24,116 bases of DNA from Haplosporangium gracile. Lineage: Eukaryota; Mortierellomycota; Mortierellomycetes; Mortierellales; Mortierellaceae. The notes below the pieces were generated by a model. That model was not told where the DNA came from, searched no databases, and saw nothing but the letters and a program-made list of their open reading frames with translations. Positions within the stretch are counted from its first letter, which is position 1, and every line of letters starts with the position of its first letter. Positions 7,531 to 18,259 of the stretch are shown here, in pieces. The position numbers and the translations under genes were made by a program. The stretch is from positions 8,055 through 32,170 of the forward strand of contig JAAAUF010000469.1 of assembly GCA_015499985.1 (NCBI GenBank), in the 5' to 3' direction.

Positions 7531-10059
7531 ATGCACTCCTCGTACGACTGTGGTTTCGAGTATGACAATCGTGACGACTCCGATCCTCACGCTGTCAAAG
7601 TCGAACACAACTACCTCTTCAACCCTGACACTGAGACCTACGAGGCATATACCAACTACGACGACGCTGATGACTATAATGACGCCTACGAGCTTGAGGA
7701 TGACTACAACGACTACGATGATATTCGCCTTGCCCCTCCTTTGCCTCGCAAGGCCAAGCCAAAGCGGAACAAGACCTCCAAACCCAAGACTCCCAAGAAG
7801 CAACCAGTCGAAACCAAGGTCATTCAACCTCTTCTTGAGTCTCCACAACCGCCCGAGATCCCGCTTGAGATTCTCGAGTTCGTCTGCACCCATCTCAGCC
7901 AGACGACACTCCGATATAGCGTTAATCGGGTCTGCAAGAAGTGGCACGAGGTCTCCAACCGCGTCATCCGCCGCGCTGGCATCTGGAAGCCTGTAAATGG
8001 CGCGCAGGAACCCCTCCTTCAACAATGGTTCAAGATCAATACCCTCGAACTGTGGTTCAGTCAGGATCCCGAATTTCCAACAGTCTACATCACGGGCAAC
8101 AGCAACCTTGCCTTTTGGAATACATTCGCTGCAACGATTACAGCGTCGACTTCAACTGAACGGGACGCTCAACAGGACGACACCAGCAACTACAATGACA
8201 AAAAATCGGACCCGTCTGTGCCTTCATCCCTCCTTCAGACCATTCGTCATTTGGAGATGCGAGGAATGAGCATGGGATATGTTGATATAGCGCCTAAACT
8301 CCGAGGTCATCTCCAATTCATCGAGTCCTTGACGATCACAACGGTGCACTACTATGCAAGCATCCCTCTCTTCACCGTCCTTGCAGACTTTCCTTCTCTC
8401 AGGAATTTCACTGTCAGTCTTCCAACTAACATTTTTGCTCATCTAAGGCACGGCGACGACGATGACCATATTGCTGACCAACCCGAACCGGCTGTCAACC
8501 CAGAGACAGCTCACTTCCCGCGTAAGCCATGGGTTATCCCTCCTCCCAAGATGTTCTCGGATCGGTATCGATTGCAGCGGTTTAGTGTCACTGGTGTCGG
8601 TACCCATCTTCGAGTACTGGAGCGTCTATTCGTCACCTGTCCTGACCTGCGTGTGTTCAAGGCCAACAACACTACTGTCGACATGTACATTCGCCACCGA
8701 GGCGAGGACGCTGATCATAATGCCCGCCAGCGGTTGATCGATCTAGCAGCCAAGCATTGTCCCAGGCTGGAATGGTATAACTTTCATCGACTCGACCACT
8801 CCGCCACAGACGAAGCGCATCTCGGATGCATCGCTCACACCTTTCCAGACCATAAGTTCCTTTCGATGACCCTCGGCGGTTATCAAGAGACGATGCCAAA
8901 CAATCCTGCCGCCCGGGATCTTCTGTCGAGGATCACTGTTCTGGACATCCAGCCATCGCCGTATGTCAATCTGGAGCCCAAGACACTAAACAGGATCCTC
9001 TGTTTGACACCCAACCTCTTGCATCTGTACGGTGTCAAGGCTCTTGCACGGACTAACGATCTTTGGCAGCCCCCGGCACCCGTCAGGCCTGTACCCAGGC
9101 TCTTCATCAACGTCCGGCACCGAAAGCGATGTGAGCGCAACGAGCGACGAGAGGCACGACAGCAGGCCTTGGCTCGCTACCAACCCTCTCCTGTTGCTAC
9201 CACTACCGGCGAGAGTGAAACCGACGAGAACAATTCCTTCATCGTCGATCCTTCTATCCCTGTCACATGGCAACTGTACAACCTCAAGACACTGGAGTTG
9301 AGTCTCTCCGGCGGAAGTACCATGGTCACGTTTACTGACTACATCTCTCGGCATCGGCTCTTCCGTAACTTGGTCACCTTCAACCTGCTCATTCCTTCAC
9401 TTAAGGTCGGACAACGCGTGAACTTTGCAGACCCCAAGAAACCAGCCGCCATTAATGCTGCTTCTCCTTCCGCCACCACTCCAGTCTCTGCTACCTATAA
9501 TGCCTCAGGTAATGGTGGCAAGCAGCATTTGCCTGTTGCCGCCCCTCCGCCCAAGCCAGAGCGGTACCCGAACGAGCTGCTTGCCCTGCGCTCGCTGCGG
9601 TGTCTCGAGGAGTGTATCCTGCGTACAACAGACGTGCCAGGGATGATCCTCGCCAAGGATTTTGAGTTTCTGCGCAGGAAGGAAGACTTTCAGACCATGT
9701 CTTTCATCCCCAAAAGAAGAAAATCCACCACCAAGTCCTCCACCATGATCGACCCATTCTCCACCGAGCAGTCCTCTTCCGTCGCTCGCAAGGACAAGAG
9801 ATCAGCATCGATCACAGGCGACAACGAGAAGGATAGCCCTAACGATGATGATGATGATGAGGATGAGGATGACGACGACGAGGGTGAGGAACAGCAGGAG
9901 CGACTGAAGACAGAAACCCTATGGCCAAAGCTGAACACCTTCCAAGTTTACTACGTCAAGATCTTACCTTTTATTAGTACCTCCAAGTTGGCTTATGGAA
10001 TCGAGCAGGTCCGACCTGGTGTTGCTGTTCGTTTCCAGCACCGTGCCATTCTTTCCTAA
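7531..10059 (+). CDS. F-box protein, LRR-like, with acidic region near C-terminus
   Basis: A single exon of 842 codons plus TAA. The first ATG after the C/T tract (7531) is chosen as start; the frame is open a little further upstream without an ATG. Residues 1-75 are acidic and Asp/Tyr/Asn-rich, 80-100 are basic (RKAKPKRNKTSKPKTPKK, a possible nuclear signal). An F-box follows at about 107-150 (PPEIPLEILEFVCTHLSQTT ... VCKKWHEVSN), the segment that docks on Skp1 in SCF ubiquitin ligases. The middle has spaced leucine-rich segments (LKTLELSLSGG, LRNFTVSLP) as in RNI/LRR substrate receptors. Around 771-790 there is a near-pure Asp/Glu run from a GAT/GAC trinucleotide tract, and the end is a conserved-looking module (WPKLNTFQVYYVKI ... 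RPGVAVRFQ). That last module is duplicated downstream as a pseudogene. AATAAAATAAA follows the stop. The substrate cannot be told. Confidence 0.9.
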   Translation: MHSSYDCGFEYDNRDDSDPHAVKVEHNYLFNPDTETYEAYTNYDDADDYNDAYELEDDYNDYDDIRLAPPLPRKAKPKRNKTSKPKTPKKQPVETKVIQPLLESPQPPEIPLEILEFVCTHLSQTTLRYSVNRVCKKWHEVSNRVIRRAGIWKPVNGAQEPLLQQWFKINTLELWFSQDPEFPTVYITGNSNLAFWNTFAATITASTSTERDAQQDDTSNYNDKKSDPSVPSSLLQTIRHLEMRGMSMGYVDIAPKLRGHLQFIESLTITTVHYYASIPLFTVLADFPSLRNFTVSLPTNIFAHLRHGDDDDHIADQPEPAVNPETAHFPRKPWVIPPPKMFSDRYRLQRFSVTGVGTHLRVLERLFVTCPDLRVFKANNTTVDMYIRHRGEDADHNARQRLIDLAAKHCPRLEWYNFHRLDHSATDEAHLGCIAHTFPDHKFLSMTLGGYQETMPNNPAARDLLSRITVLDIQPSPYVNLEPKTLNRILCLTPNLLHLYGVKALARTNDLWQPPAPVRPVPRLFINVRHRKRCERNERREARQQALARYQPSPVATTTGESETDENNSFIVDPSIPVTWQLYNLKTLELSLSGGSTMVTFTDYISRHRLFRNLVTFNLLIPSLKVGQRVNFADPKKPAAINAASPSATTPVSATYNASGNGGKQHLPVAAPPPKPERYPNELLALRSLRCLEECILRTTDVPGMILAKDFEFLRRKEDFQTMSFIPKRRKSTTKSSTMIDPFSTEQSSSVARKDKRSASITGDNEKDSPNDDDDDEDEDDDDEGEEQQERLKTETLWPKLNTFQVYYVKILPFISTSKLAYGIEQVRPGVAVRFQHRAILS

Positions 10060-11189
10060 ATTTGAGGCAAATAAAATAAAAAAGGAAGTTGACGTCTGAG
10101 TTGTGAGCAATACATGGCATACACCATGAGGTCAGCATTGCGTGTTAATGATCCGCAAACGTTTAATAATCACAAATTTGAGGTGGCCGGGATTCTCTTA
10201 CCTGGCAGCACTGGAAATGTAAACGGTCTAGTCCTTCTTCATGGTTATTTTTGAGATGATGTGTGTATGTTGAGCGCGTCGATCAAAGTGTGCCTTTTCG
10301 CACAAGAAGAAAAAGGGGCGCCTTCCACTCTTTCTTTGTCATCTCCTCACTCACTCTTTCCCACTGCCCTCCTCTTTCAACATCCTTATCGACCAAGACA
10401 GGATCTTAATGGACATCAAGGAGCAGGATTCACTCTGCAAGTCTCTTCATCGAACAGAAAGGCTAACTCTCACCTGAAAACAAGCAAGGAGCAGGAACAC
10501 GCCTTAGGTGAAAATAACCGACTCCCTCACTCGCACATCTGAATATTATTGATCTTGGTTGTTAGTGAAAGACGGCTTGCAGGATAGAGAGAGAGTACAA
10601 ACAAAAGTTCAATTGCCTCAAAGGTCAGTCTGGAGAAGGAAACAAAAGGAAGGGGGGTTGTTACTAAATAGATACAGCGAGGAGAGAGTTTTTTTTTTTT
10701 TTTTGTCCAATGGATGATACGGGACACTTCAGGGAACCTCACAAAGTCAGGACCTAGTTATTGTACAACTCGAAGAAGAAATGATCGTGCAGCGAAGAGA
10801 TACCATAGTCAGGCTTCTCTGTCTGTCTGCCTGTCGGGATCATCGCTGACATGATGGACCAAGGAGGAAGAGGGTGAGCGTCATGGGGATCATTAGCAAG
10901 TGTTTCGTGGGGCAAATTGATACATGGGTCATGTCTAGAAAAGACATGAGTGTTTCCTTTTTTTTGTCTTCACTCTACTTATTTCTCCCTCTTCAACAAA
11001 ATATAAGAAATAACTTTTTCACCTGTTTGAAAATGATCAGAAAAGAAAAATACTTGGCGGTAAGGCTTTGTCTTCATTTTGCCTAGGAGACTGAGTCAGG
11101 TCGTTGGCTCAGTTGTTCGAAATGAAATCTTTTCTCATTTGGTGGCGCTCCTGTTGCAGCAACAGGAGAACCTTATTTCGTTGATAATA
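10060..11189. other. Intergenic between the F-box gene and its partial copy
   Basis: No conserved protein in any frame. It includes likely poly-A signals just after the F-box stop (10067-10082), a run of 16 T at 10689-10704, and a perfect palindrome at 11148-11168. No trace of the rest of the F-box gene was recognised, so the copy downstream is a 3' fragment and not an old full gene. Confidence 0.55.
11148..11168. repeat. Perfect 21-bp palindrome (10-bp arms, 1-base centre)
   Basis: ctcctgttgc and gcaacaggag flank a single A. It lies about 20 bases before the region where similarity to the F-box gene begins to be visible. Confidence 0.9.
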
Positions 11190-11674
11190 AACTGTTGGCT
11201 GCTCCTTCTTCAATTACTCTTTGGCCAACCTTTTGCGATACCCCAACGAACTGCTTGCCTTGAGCTCACTGCAATGTCTGGAGGAGTGTATCCTGCGCGC
11301 AACAGACGTGCCTAGAATGATCGTCGCTACTAACTTTATTTTCTTGAAGAGGAGGAAAGACTTCCAGACAGTCTTCTTTCGCCCCACCGGAAATAACAAG
11401 AAGAGGAAGAAAACGAGCAAGAACAAAAAAACCCGTTCTAAAGGTGACCGCCACTGATGATGATCACGACGCCGATAAAGACGACGAGTCCGAGGAGGAG
11501 GCGGAGGAGAAAGGAGAAGAGGGAAGCAATAACGAGACATTCTGGCCAAAGTTGACCACCTTCCATGTTTATTACGTTACGATCTCGATCGGCACCAAAA
11601 CCTCCAAGCTTAACAATAGACTCGAAAGGATTCGACCTGGCGTTGTTTTCCGTTTTCAGTACTTTCAGTCCTAA
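11190..11674 (+). pseudogene. Partial tandem copy of the F-box gene C-terminus
   Basis: From about 11236 the translation RYPNELLALSSLQCLEECIL tracks residues 678 onward of the F-box protein at 7531-10059: 36 of 50 residues agree over the first block by eye. Weaker nucleotide similarity reaches back to about 11190. The linker has become basic (KKRKKTSKNKK), and near 11440-11444 the frame shifts by one base. It then continues as an Asp/Glu-rich stretch and the terminal module (FWPKLTTFHVYYV ... RPGVVFRFQ), with a stop at 11672-11674 matching the parent's end. There is no F-box and no usable start, so this is a duplicated gene fragment, though the last ~75 residues remain open. It is convergent with the gene ending at 11787. 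Confidence 0.88.
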
Positions 11675-11786
11675 GCCTCCCTTTCTTAGTGCGTTATGAT
11701 AAAAAATGAATAGACGACACAACCCAGCTTTGCCATGTTCTGCAGACGGTTGTTTTAATGAGTGTGGGTCGAGTAAAAAATTGCTT

Positions 11787-14700
11787 TCAGATGACGTTGA
11801 ATCCTGACATATCCAGCCGAAGTAGTAACTGTTGCAAAAATCCGCTGCTGCCACCGCCACCAACAGGGGGAGTCTCGACACCACCACCTTCCTGCTGCCT
11901 CCGTTTCTTCGTAGAAGTACTAGCACCGGCAGCAGCAGTACCGCTGCTCTCCATATTCACTCCGCGCTCATCCAAGACCTTCAGAACCTTAACCAACATC
12001 CGACACGATCCTCGAAACTTGCTCTGCAGGCTCTGTAGTTTCTCCATCCGGACCGTCTGTCGATCTAGAATATCATCCAATACTCCTTCTATGTTCTCGT
12101 TATCGACTTCTCCAGTTACCAAAGAAGCTAGATCAGCAGGGCCGGACAACGCGAGTCGGTTGACCATCTGGAAGAACCGGAGGAGACAGTTCAAGATCCC
12201 ATGGACAATCTTAAGGATTGGGGCCTGTTTGCGCTTCAGAAATGATTGTAATAGCATCTGGTCCAGAACTTGGTCATGCTCGTCCTGTAGAGATGCCAAA
12301 TCTCCCAACTCCTCAAATCCACTCTCCTCTTCTTCTTCCTCCTCTTCCTCCTGACCACCATCACGGCCAACAAAAGCCGCAGAGGATGAAGAGCCAGTAA
12401 CGATCCGCTCCTCGACACGACGTTGAACACCCTTCAGTCGACCCATAAACGCCTCCCACGTTTGGCCCATCGCAATGTTGACAGTATACCCCTGGAGTCC
12501 GTCAAAGATCTGTTGGGCCTCAAACCGGAACCGGTACAACATCCTCATCTCGACCTGCAGTTGTGTCTGTGCCTGCTGGGCCTTTGGCAAGGCATTTGAG
12601 TGGAGTAAAGATGGCATGGCGGCGATCAGTTTTTGGCGTGTCCTGAGGTGTCGATAGACCTGCTTCATGGCCGCGCCGACTCTGGCGAGACGCAGTTGGA
12701 AGGTGAACAAGCGAGTGTACTTCTCGAACGCCGATTGAGTAAAGATCAAGAGTTGAAGGGGTCTGGGTGCCTTGTAGTCCAGATATAAAAAGTCGAGTGC
12801 CTCCAGCGCTAAATCGAAGTAAAAGTGCAGCAGTCAGGATACAGTTTAAAATTCACATCAATTATCAACATGATGAAAACGCCGCACACGAAAATGAAAA
12901 ATACATACCGTTTGCATCACGGCAAATGGTACTCTCGTCCTCATACCCCTTGACCGCAAACGCCAACGTCTCCTCGAGTTCTTCTGCGGCGATCTTCCTC
13001 CTCTTACACAACGAGTTATCCCTCTGTGAACCACGCGCAAACGACCGAGACATCTCACTATCCTCGACTTCCATATCTGACAAATCCGACTCCATGGCCG
13101 CCTGGGAGCTCTCAAGCTCATCAGTAGCATCCGCCTGGAAACAATCATAAAGAACAGCCCTCAGCGTCATCTCCACCTCTCCACCTTTGGGAGGCCATGT
13201 CAGACGAGCCTTTCTCCAGGTCGAGGTATTAGACGACGTAGAGGCAATTGATCCACGTCGATCAAGTCCAATTCCTATATCTTCCGATCTGGTCGATGCA
13301 TCTGCCATCTCGTTGGCGGCAGCCTCGTTAGCAGCTTCAGCACAGCGTATCAAAAGTCCCGTCTCGTCCTCAAACAACGCCTCGCCGAGCCTCGCCACAA
13401 ACAGCCCATCCCTCATCAACAGAAACCGCTCCATAATCTCGAAGTGACCCAGCAGATTGAGGTCGTGAAAATAGAGGGACATGACACATATGTTTATCAG
13501 GGACGCGCGGACACGGATAGTGTAGCAAAGACTTTGCTCCGCCAGGACGGTCAATGGCGCCAATCCTTCAAGTCGAATCTGCTTCCGTTCTGTTGTCCCT
13601 GAAGGAGATAACCCGTCCGCGGCTGTTAATGTAGTTGGCTCTAGCAGAAAAGACATCATGTCTGGGCAGGCCAAAGTCATATCCTTGGTTTGGCCGAGTG
13701 TAGATGAGAATGAAAAGAACCCCAAAAGGTCAGGGTCCAGTCCAAGCCCCAGAGATATAGCACTTGTCTCCATGCTCGTTCCCTGTCCAGGTAGCTGTGG
13801 GAAGGGTTGTTGATCCAGATCCATCATTAGTCCTGCTTCCTGCGTGAATCCCGATTCAAGTATGCTATCAGCTGCCTTTTGTTTCCCAGTCCGCCTGCTT
13901 CGGGTTGTCTTCTTGGAAATCCACCCCATATTTTGCAGCCTTGTTCCAACTGCATCCAAGACCTCCGCGCGTGCCTTGGCGCATTCCTTCCGGTGCCTAT
14001 CAAGTGCAAGCACGCCAAAACTCATGTTAATACGGTCCACAGAACACAGCGTAGCACTGTCATAAGATACAAAAGTAAACTCACTTGGCAAGATCGCCCT
14101 GAACATAAAACCACTTGAGCCTCATCATAGGAGAGTTCCGATCATGAGCAATCAAAGGATGCCGTGGCTCAAACTCAACCAAAATCTGAAGCTCCTTCCC
14201 TGCCTCCATGACGCGCTCCGCCAACCGGTCGCCAAGAAATCGAGGCGGCGACACAGTGCCGCTCATTTTGAACTCGCCATTGTACTCCAGAGGATCTGCC
14301 AGTACAATCAACTCGGATCCATCCCAAGACCATCCATGTCTGCTGTGAACGAAAAACTCTCCAAACGGATCCAGCCCTTGGAGAGACTGCTGCAGATGAG
14401 AGTCAAAGATCGAAAATAATCCTCCGCTCCTGCCCGTGGTGCTTCCTGAAGCGCTGCTGTTGGTGTTGTTGTTGTTGTTGCTGATGGCGCTATGTTCAGT
14501 AGAGTCAAAATGATTTGGCCCCAAAGATAGCCTTCTTACGGCAGAGAAGTTCGAAAGTTGATTCATGTCGTGTCCCTCGTGTGCTGTTGGCGTGACGCCC
14601 ATCCATCGACTGAGAATATCGCGGTACGGTTTGCTGGCCTGGTCCAACATGCTGAGCAGAAGCGCCACCCACAACGTATCACTTGGACTCGGCTGAACTA

Positions 14701-16646
14701 ATATTTCGCTGTAGATCATTGACAGAAGGTCTGGTCCAATTGGTAAATAGAATCCGGCCCTATGATCGCTTTCCTGCGATACATGCTAAGTGCATTCATG
14801 GACAAGTAGAGTTAGTCATATTGAAGAGACATGAAAGCATTGTACGACAATGACTCCTCAGAGCGAATACTTGCACATTGACACAGGTGAGCGAGTCGAG
14901 AAAGAATCTCTTTCAGACCATGGGTCTTGTGGTGCAATTCCAGGAGGTGAATCTGTTTGTCCCCGCAAGATTCCTGTAGTGACACGACTGTCCCTTGCAA
15001 AAATGTCAGGTACGACGACAGTGAGCGACCAAATGCAATACGGACCAAACCCATGCCCCTAAATGACGGCAAGTAAAGCGTATTAGTGCAATGTATTGGT
15101 ATATAATAAATGATACATCGTCTGATCAAGAACAAAGCTTACTCTGGGTGATTAATGCAGGTATCCGCGACAGCAACCAGGCGTCGCATGTGTGTTCCTG
15201 CACTGATCATACTTTCCAGTAACCTATCAACGCGTCAAGCAAGGACTTGTGAGAAAAGACGTCAAATTTCATTTGATCCGCACATAGACCAGTTTGTAAC
15301 ATCTCAGTTGTTACCTTGACATGCTTGTAGTGCTACATCCCTCGATCCTGATGCTCTCTGTGTCCATTTCGAAACGCCTCCGAGCAGCACTGAAAGTGAA
15401 TATTGTGGAAGATGTCCCTCCAAGTAGGAGGAAAATGCACTGGAAATTGACTGCAAGTTAGTACATCCAAACTGGACGGGATTATCATCTTAATTATATA
15501 TGAAAAACGAGAGTTCTCACCTCAATCAACTTTTTGTAGAGCACGACTGTGGGAGAAGGTCGAAACTTGAATGCATAGTCCATGTGTCTAGTAAAATTGC
15601 GTCAGCAAGAGTACAAGTCAATACATTGTGCTGCCATGCCTCCTTAAAACGAAACCTGCCTTTTTTGCAAGTCCAGACTGTTGTCATTACCTCTGATAGA
15701 CAGACTCAAAAATGGCGGTTCCTGCTTCTGTCACGTATGGTGACATGACAAGGTGACTAGACACAGTCCTGGGTCCTGACTTGGAGCACGCCTCCCAACT
15801 CAGTTGCTCTTGAACCCTGGTGCCATTTCCACCATGCGTTGTCCCTGTAAGATCTTCCTGAACAGGCTCCCCAGCCGCACGCCATGTCTTGGATCGACCC
15901 TCCTTAGTACCAGCCTTACTCTTCAAAGGCTGTATCTTTGCGATCTTTCCCACCCTGCCATCCGCTGCTGTCGGTTGCTGGCGATGTTTGTTGGCGATTG
16001 TAACGGGATTATGGTCACGTAGTACACAATCGTCCAGGATATTCCGCGACCGTTTCGACAGCACTGGAAGCTCGAATGTAAGACTCAGTGTCTCCTTGGT
16101 AACTAAGGGGGATGATGTTGGTCCTGCGGGATAAGAGATCGAGCCAACCACAGCCTCTGTAAATGAATCCACCTCGAAAACTCCTGCTCCCTGCTCCGAT
16201 GAAACTGGCGATGGGCTGGGCTCCTGGGCATCAAGAACACCTGCGGTGCCAGGGGTATGAAACGAATCAAAAATATTGGGCCGGTCAATCTCCAGAACAC
16301 GCTGATCCAGATCCTGCTCCCAGGCAACATCCCATGACTGAGTGTTGCCCATCCGACTCCGATTGCTCTTTTGCCGTTCTACTCCTCCTCCCCCAAGGCT
16401 CTCCAGTACGTCGCCATCCTGGGGGTTGAATATGACGGCAAGAGACTTTAGTCCATCCAGCGGGTTTGAGGTAGCTATCAGGGGTGATTTAGTGGACGTT
16501 GATCTTGGTGGGGTGACCTTGGGGATAATGAAGGTCTTGAGAGACACCCCATCGCCCACAGACTCAAAGAGTTCTGGGTCCAGCTGCAGAGGTGCATACT
16601 CGTCGCGTGGAATGAAGAGTAGTGATGCCGGATCCAGATCTTGCAT
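11787..16646 (-). CDS. Gamma-tubulin complex component, Spc97/Spc98 family, GCP5/GCP6 type
   Basis: Eight exons on the minus strand: 16646-15691, 15587-15521, 15439-15315, 15223-15143, 15058-14875, 14773-14085, 13996-12909, 12808-11787. All phases close to give 1403 residues. Intron 5 (14874-14774) uses a GC donor (GCAAGT); the other introns are GT-AG. Start MQDLDPASLLF is the nearest ATG to the conserved-looking N-terminus. GRIP1 features occur from about 310 to 700: EAGTAIFESVYQR, LLLGGTSSTIF, DPFGEFFVHSRHGW, PPRFLGDRLAERVMEAGKEL. GRIP2 features follow: LLGHFEIMERFLLMRDGLF and LEALDFLYLDYKAPRPLQLL / FEKYTRLFTFQLRLARVGAA, the signature helices that contact gamma-tubulin. Low-complexity inserts (poly-Asn/Ser in exon 6, an unmatched 120-residue insert in exon 7, a Glu run in exon 8) lengthen it beyond core GCP2/GCP3, which is why GCP5/GCP6 is preferred. 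Its role in the family is microtubule nucleation at spindle poles. The orthology to one specific GCP is not certain. Confidence 0.9.
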
Positions 16647-16896
16647 CCTTGACAAAGTCTGATGAGTGTTGAATGGATGAGCGTTGTATCCTTGAAGCGC
16701 GCTGTGAGATGTATGTAACGATGGAAAGAGAAAGCGCGGTCCTTTTTTTGAAAGGAGGTTGAATAGATATGTGTGGCTTGTGAACAAATTCGCCCAAAGA
16801 GTCGTTGCTCAAAGTTTCCTTTTTCGTGATTTCTATCCCATGCAGCGGAGCATGGAGGTTTATTTTTTGTTTGAATGTTCAAATATACATAAGGGC

Positions 16897-17967
16897 TTAA
16901 CCGTGTCTCTTATCCAAGAACTCCTGCATGTCCTTGGGAAGATCAAACAACGCGCACTTCTCCTGGAAGGCCTTCAATGAGCGGCCACGGACAATATCCT
17001 CGACTACACTCTCATTCGCAATAATTTGACGCTATTTGTGCAAGAAATTGAACAACAACATGTTAGTTTTTGATGTACACAAAGCGCCAAGAAAGAAAAT
17101 AAGTTAAGGGGAAACCGCCAGTCTCCGCACTTCAATCCAGTGAGTGTCTTCCGCATAGCCCATTGATATCAAAGACTGGCACATATCCTTGCCTTAGACT
17201 CGTCGGTCATAATGCTATCCTTCAAGGTGTAGTCATCGGGATCCTGATAGAGCTTCTCCTTCTTAATAGCAATGTTCTTATCCATAGTCTATCAGAAGAA
17301 ATTGGATCGAAAAAAAAACATATTAGTCGAGGTTGCAAAGCATGTGTCAATTGACCGCGTTTGTTCCTGCTTCCCAACAACAAAGTAGTGGCAGCACTCC
17401 TGCAGATCAATATCCCATTAGAATCCCCTTAGTATGTACCTCCAGGCAAAACTTGATGCTGGCATCACGCTTCTGGTAGGCAGCGACCAATTCGTTGAAA
17501 AAGTTGGCGCAAGCAGCCTCGGCATGGGTGTTAGTCTCGTTGAGGCGGAGCATAATGTTATCGTCCAAAATTCGGAACGACTTCATGGTCGCTACGGAAA
17601 ACGTAAATCAATGGGGAATTAGGATAGTGTTAGCAATATGTAAAGGCCGGCCCTCCATGGATATGTATTGGATTGAGAAGACTTCCGGAAGCGCCAATTC
17701 GTTTTCCACGAACGACTCCTGAGGTGTGAGGGGCCTGAAAGTATCTTGAGCACATTGTCGGAAACAGTTCTCCTAGGGGAGCCTTTGTCCTTGTGTCTGT
17801 TCTCCTGAGAAAAAAAATGAAAAGTTGGCGTTTGTACGTTGTTCCTGTTGTTGTTGTTGCGCGCAATGGAAGCGATTGATTCCAGGCGCGGTGTGAATCG
17901 TGTTGCCTGGCTGTTTACCTCTGAACTTTGAGAGGTTGTAGCATGTGGTCTCTGCAATGGCGGGCAT
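16897..17967 (-). CDS. MIX23: MIX23/CCDC58-like mitochondrial intermembrane-space protein
   Basis: Four exons, 17967-17919, 17591-17440, 17288-17193 and 17031-16897, give 143 residues. Intron 1 is long (327 bases); intron 3 has a GC donor (GCAAGG at 17192). The translation aligns almost without gaps to the CCDC58/MIX23 family as I recall it: TCYNLSKFRATMKSFRILDD at the start, a pair of cysteines 21 residues apart (AACANFF ... IKFC), and the C-terminal ESVVEDIVRGRSLKAFQEKC. Conserved cysteines fit an oxidatively folded intermembrane-space protein; yeast Mix23 assists mitochondrial protein import under stress. No cleavable presequence is seen, as expected. Joining exon 1 directly to 17591 (skipping open stretches in the intron) is what restores the family alignment. 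It shares a 292-base divergent upstream region with the membrane-protein gene at 18260 and lies 250 bases upstream of the GCP gene on the same strand. Confidence 0.88.
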
Positions 17968-18259
17968 GGCTTATGTTGTCGGTTTGTTGTTGCCGTTAAA
18001 AGTGTAGAGGAGAGAGGGGAGTTAGGGAGTGTCTCTCCCGTTTCCCCGGCTTGCCCAAATCAAGATGTGTGGCTTAACCAACTATTTTACACACCAGCAC
18101 CGTCAGTAACTGCATACAAATTGGACGTGTTTGTCGCACGCGACGTTTTTGTCTCTTCTTTCCTTGTCCACTTCTCCCTCCTTCCTTCCCATACTCCTTC
18201 TTCAGGAACAAGGCACACTCGCACTTAGCGCCAAGACACTCCACCAGACTTTTCGACTC
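17968..18259. promoter_or_regulatory. Divergent intergenic region between the MIX23-like and small membrane protein genes
   Basis: Starts at 17967 (minus) and 18260 (plus) face away from each other across 292 bases, so promoter elements may be shared. The plus-strand side carries a pyrimidine-rich tract at about 18150-18205. No specific factor site is recognised. Confidence 0.5.

Noticed and set aside
9840..9890. GAT/GAC run as a microsatellite feature
   Set aside because: It is in frame and encodes the acidic tract of the F-box protein, so it is described with that gene and not as a separate repeat.
7522..9938. Several long open frames antisense or out of frame to the F-box gene
   Set aside because: They mirror the codon pattern of the real gene, lack any family resemblance and have no splice support.
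10600..11090. Possible tRNA or small RNA gene between the F-box gene and its copy
   Set aside because: No B-box-like GGTTCGANNCC sequence or cloverleaf arms were found here or in the other intergenic regions.
14057..14084. A 28-base intron between GCP exons 6 and 7 (GTGAGT to GACAG)
   Set aside because: Too short for spliceosomal splicing; the acceptor at 13997 gives an 88-base intron with a branch-like TTAAC and closes the phase.
17760..17815. A possible extra MIX23 exon inside intron 1 (GELFPTMCSRYF)
   Set aside because: Including it breaks the phase into the next exon and inserts residues into an otherwise ungapped family match.
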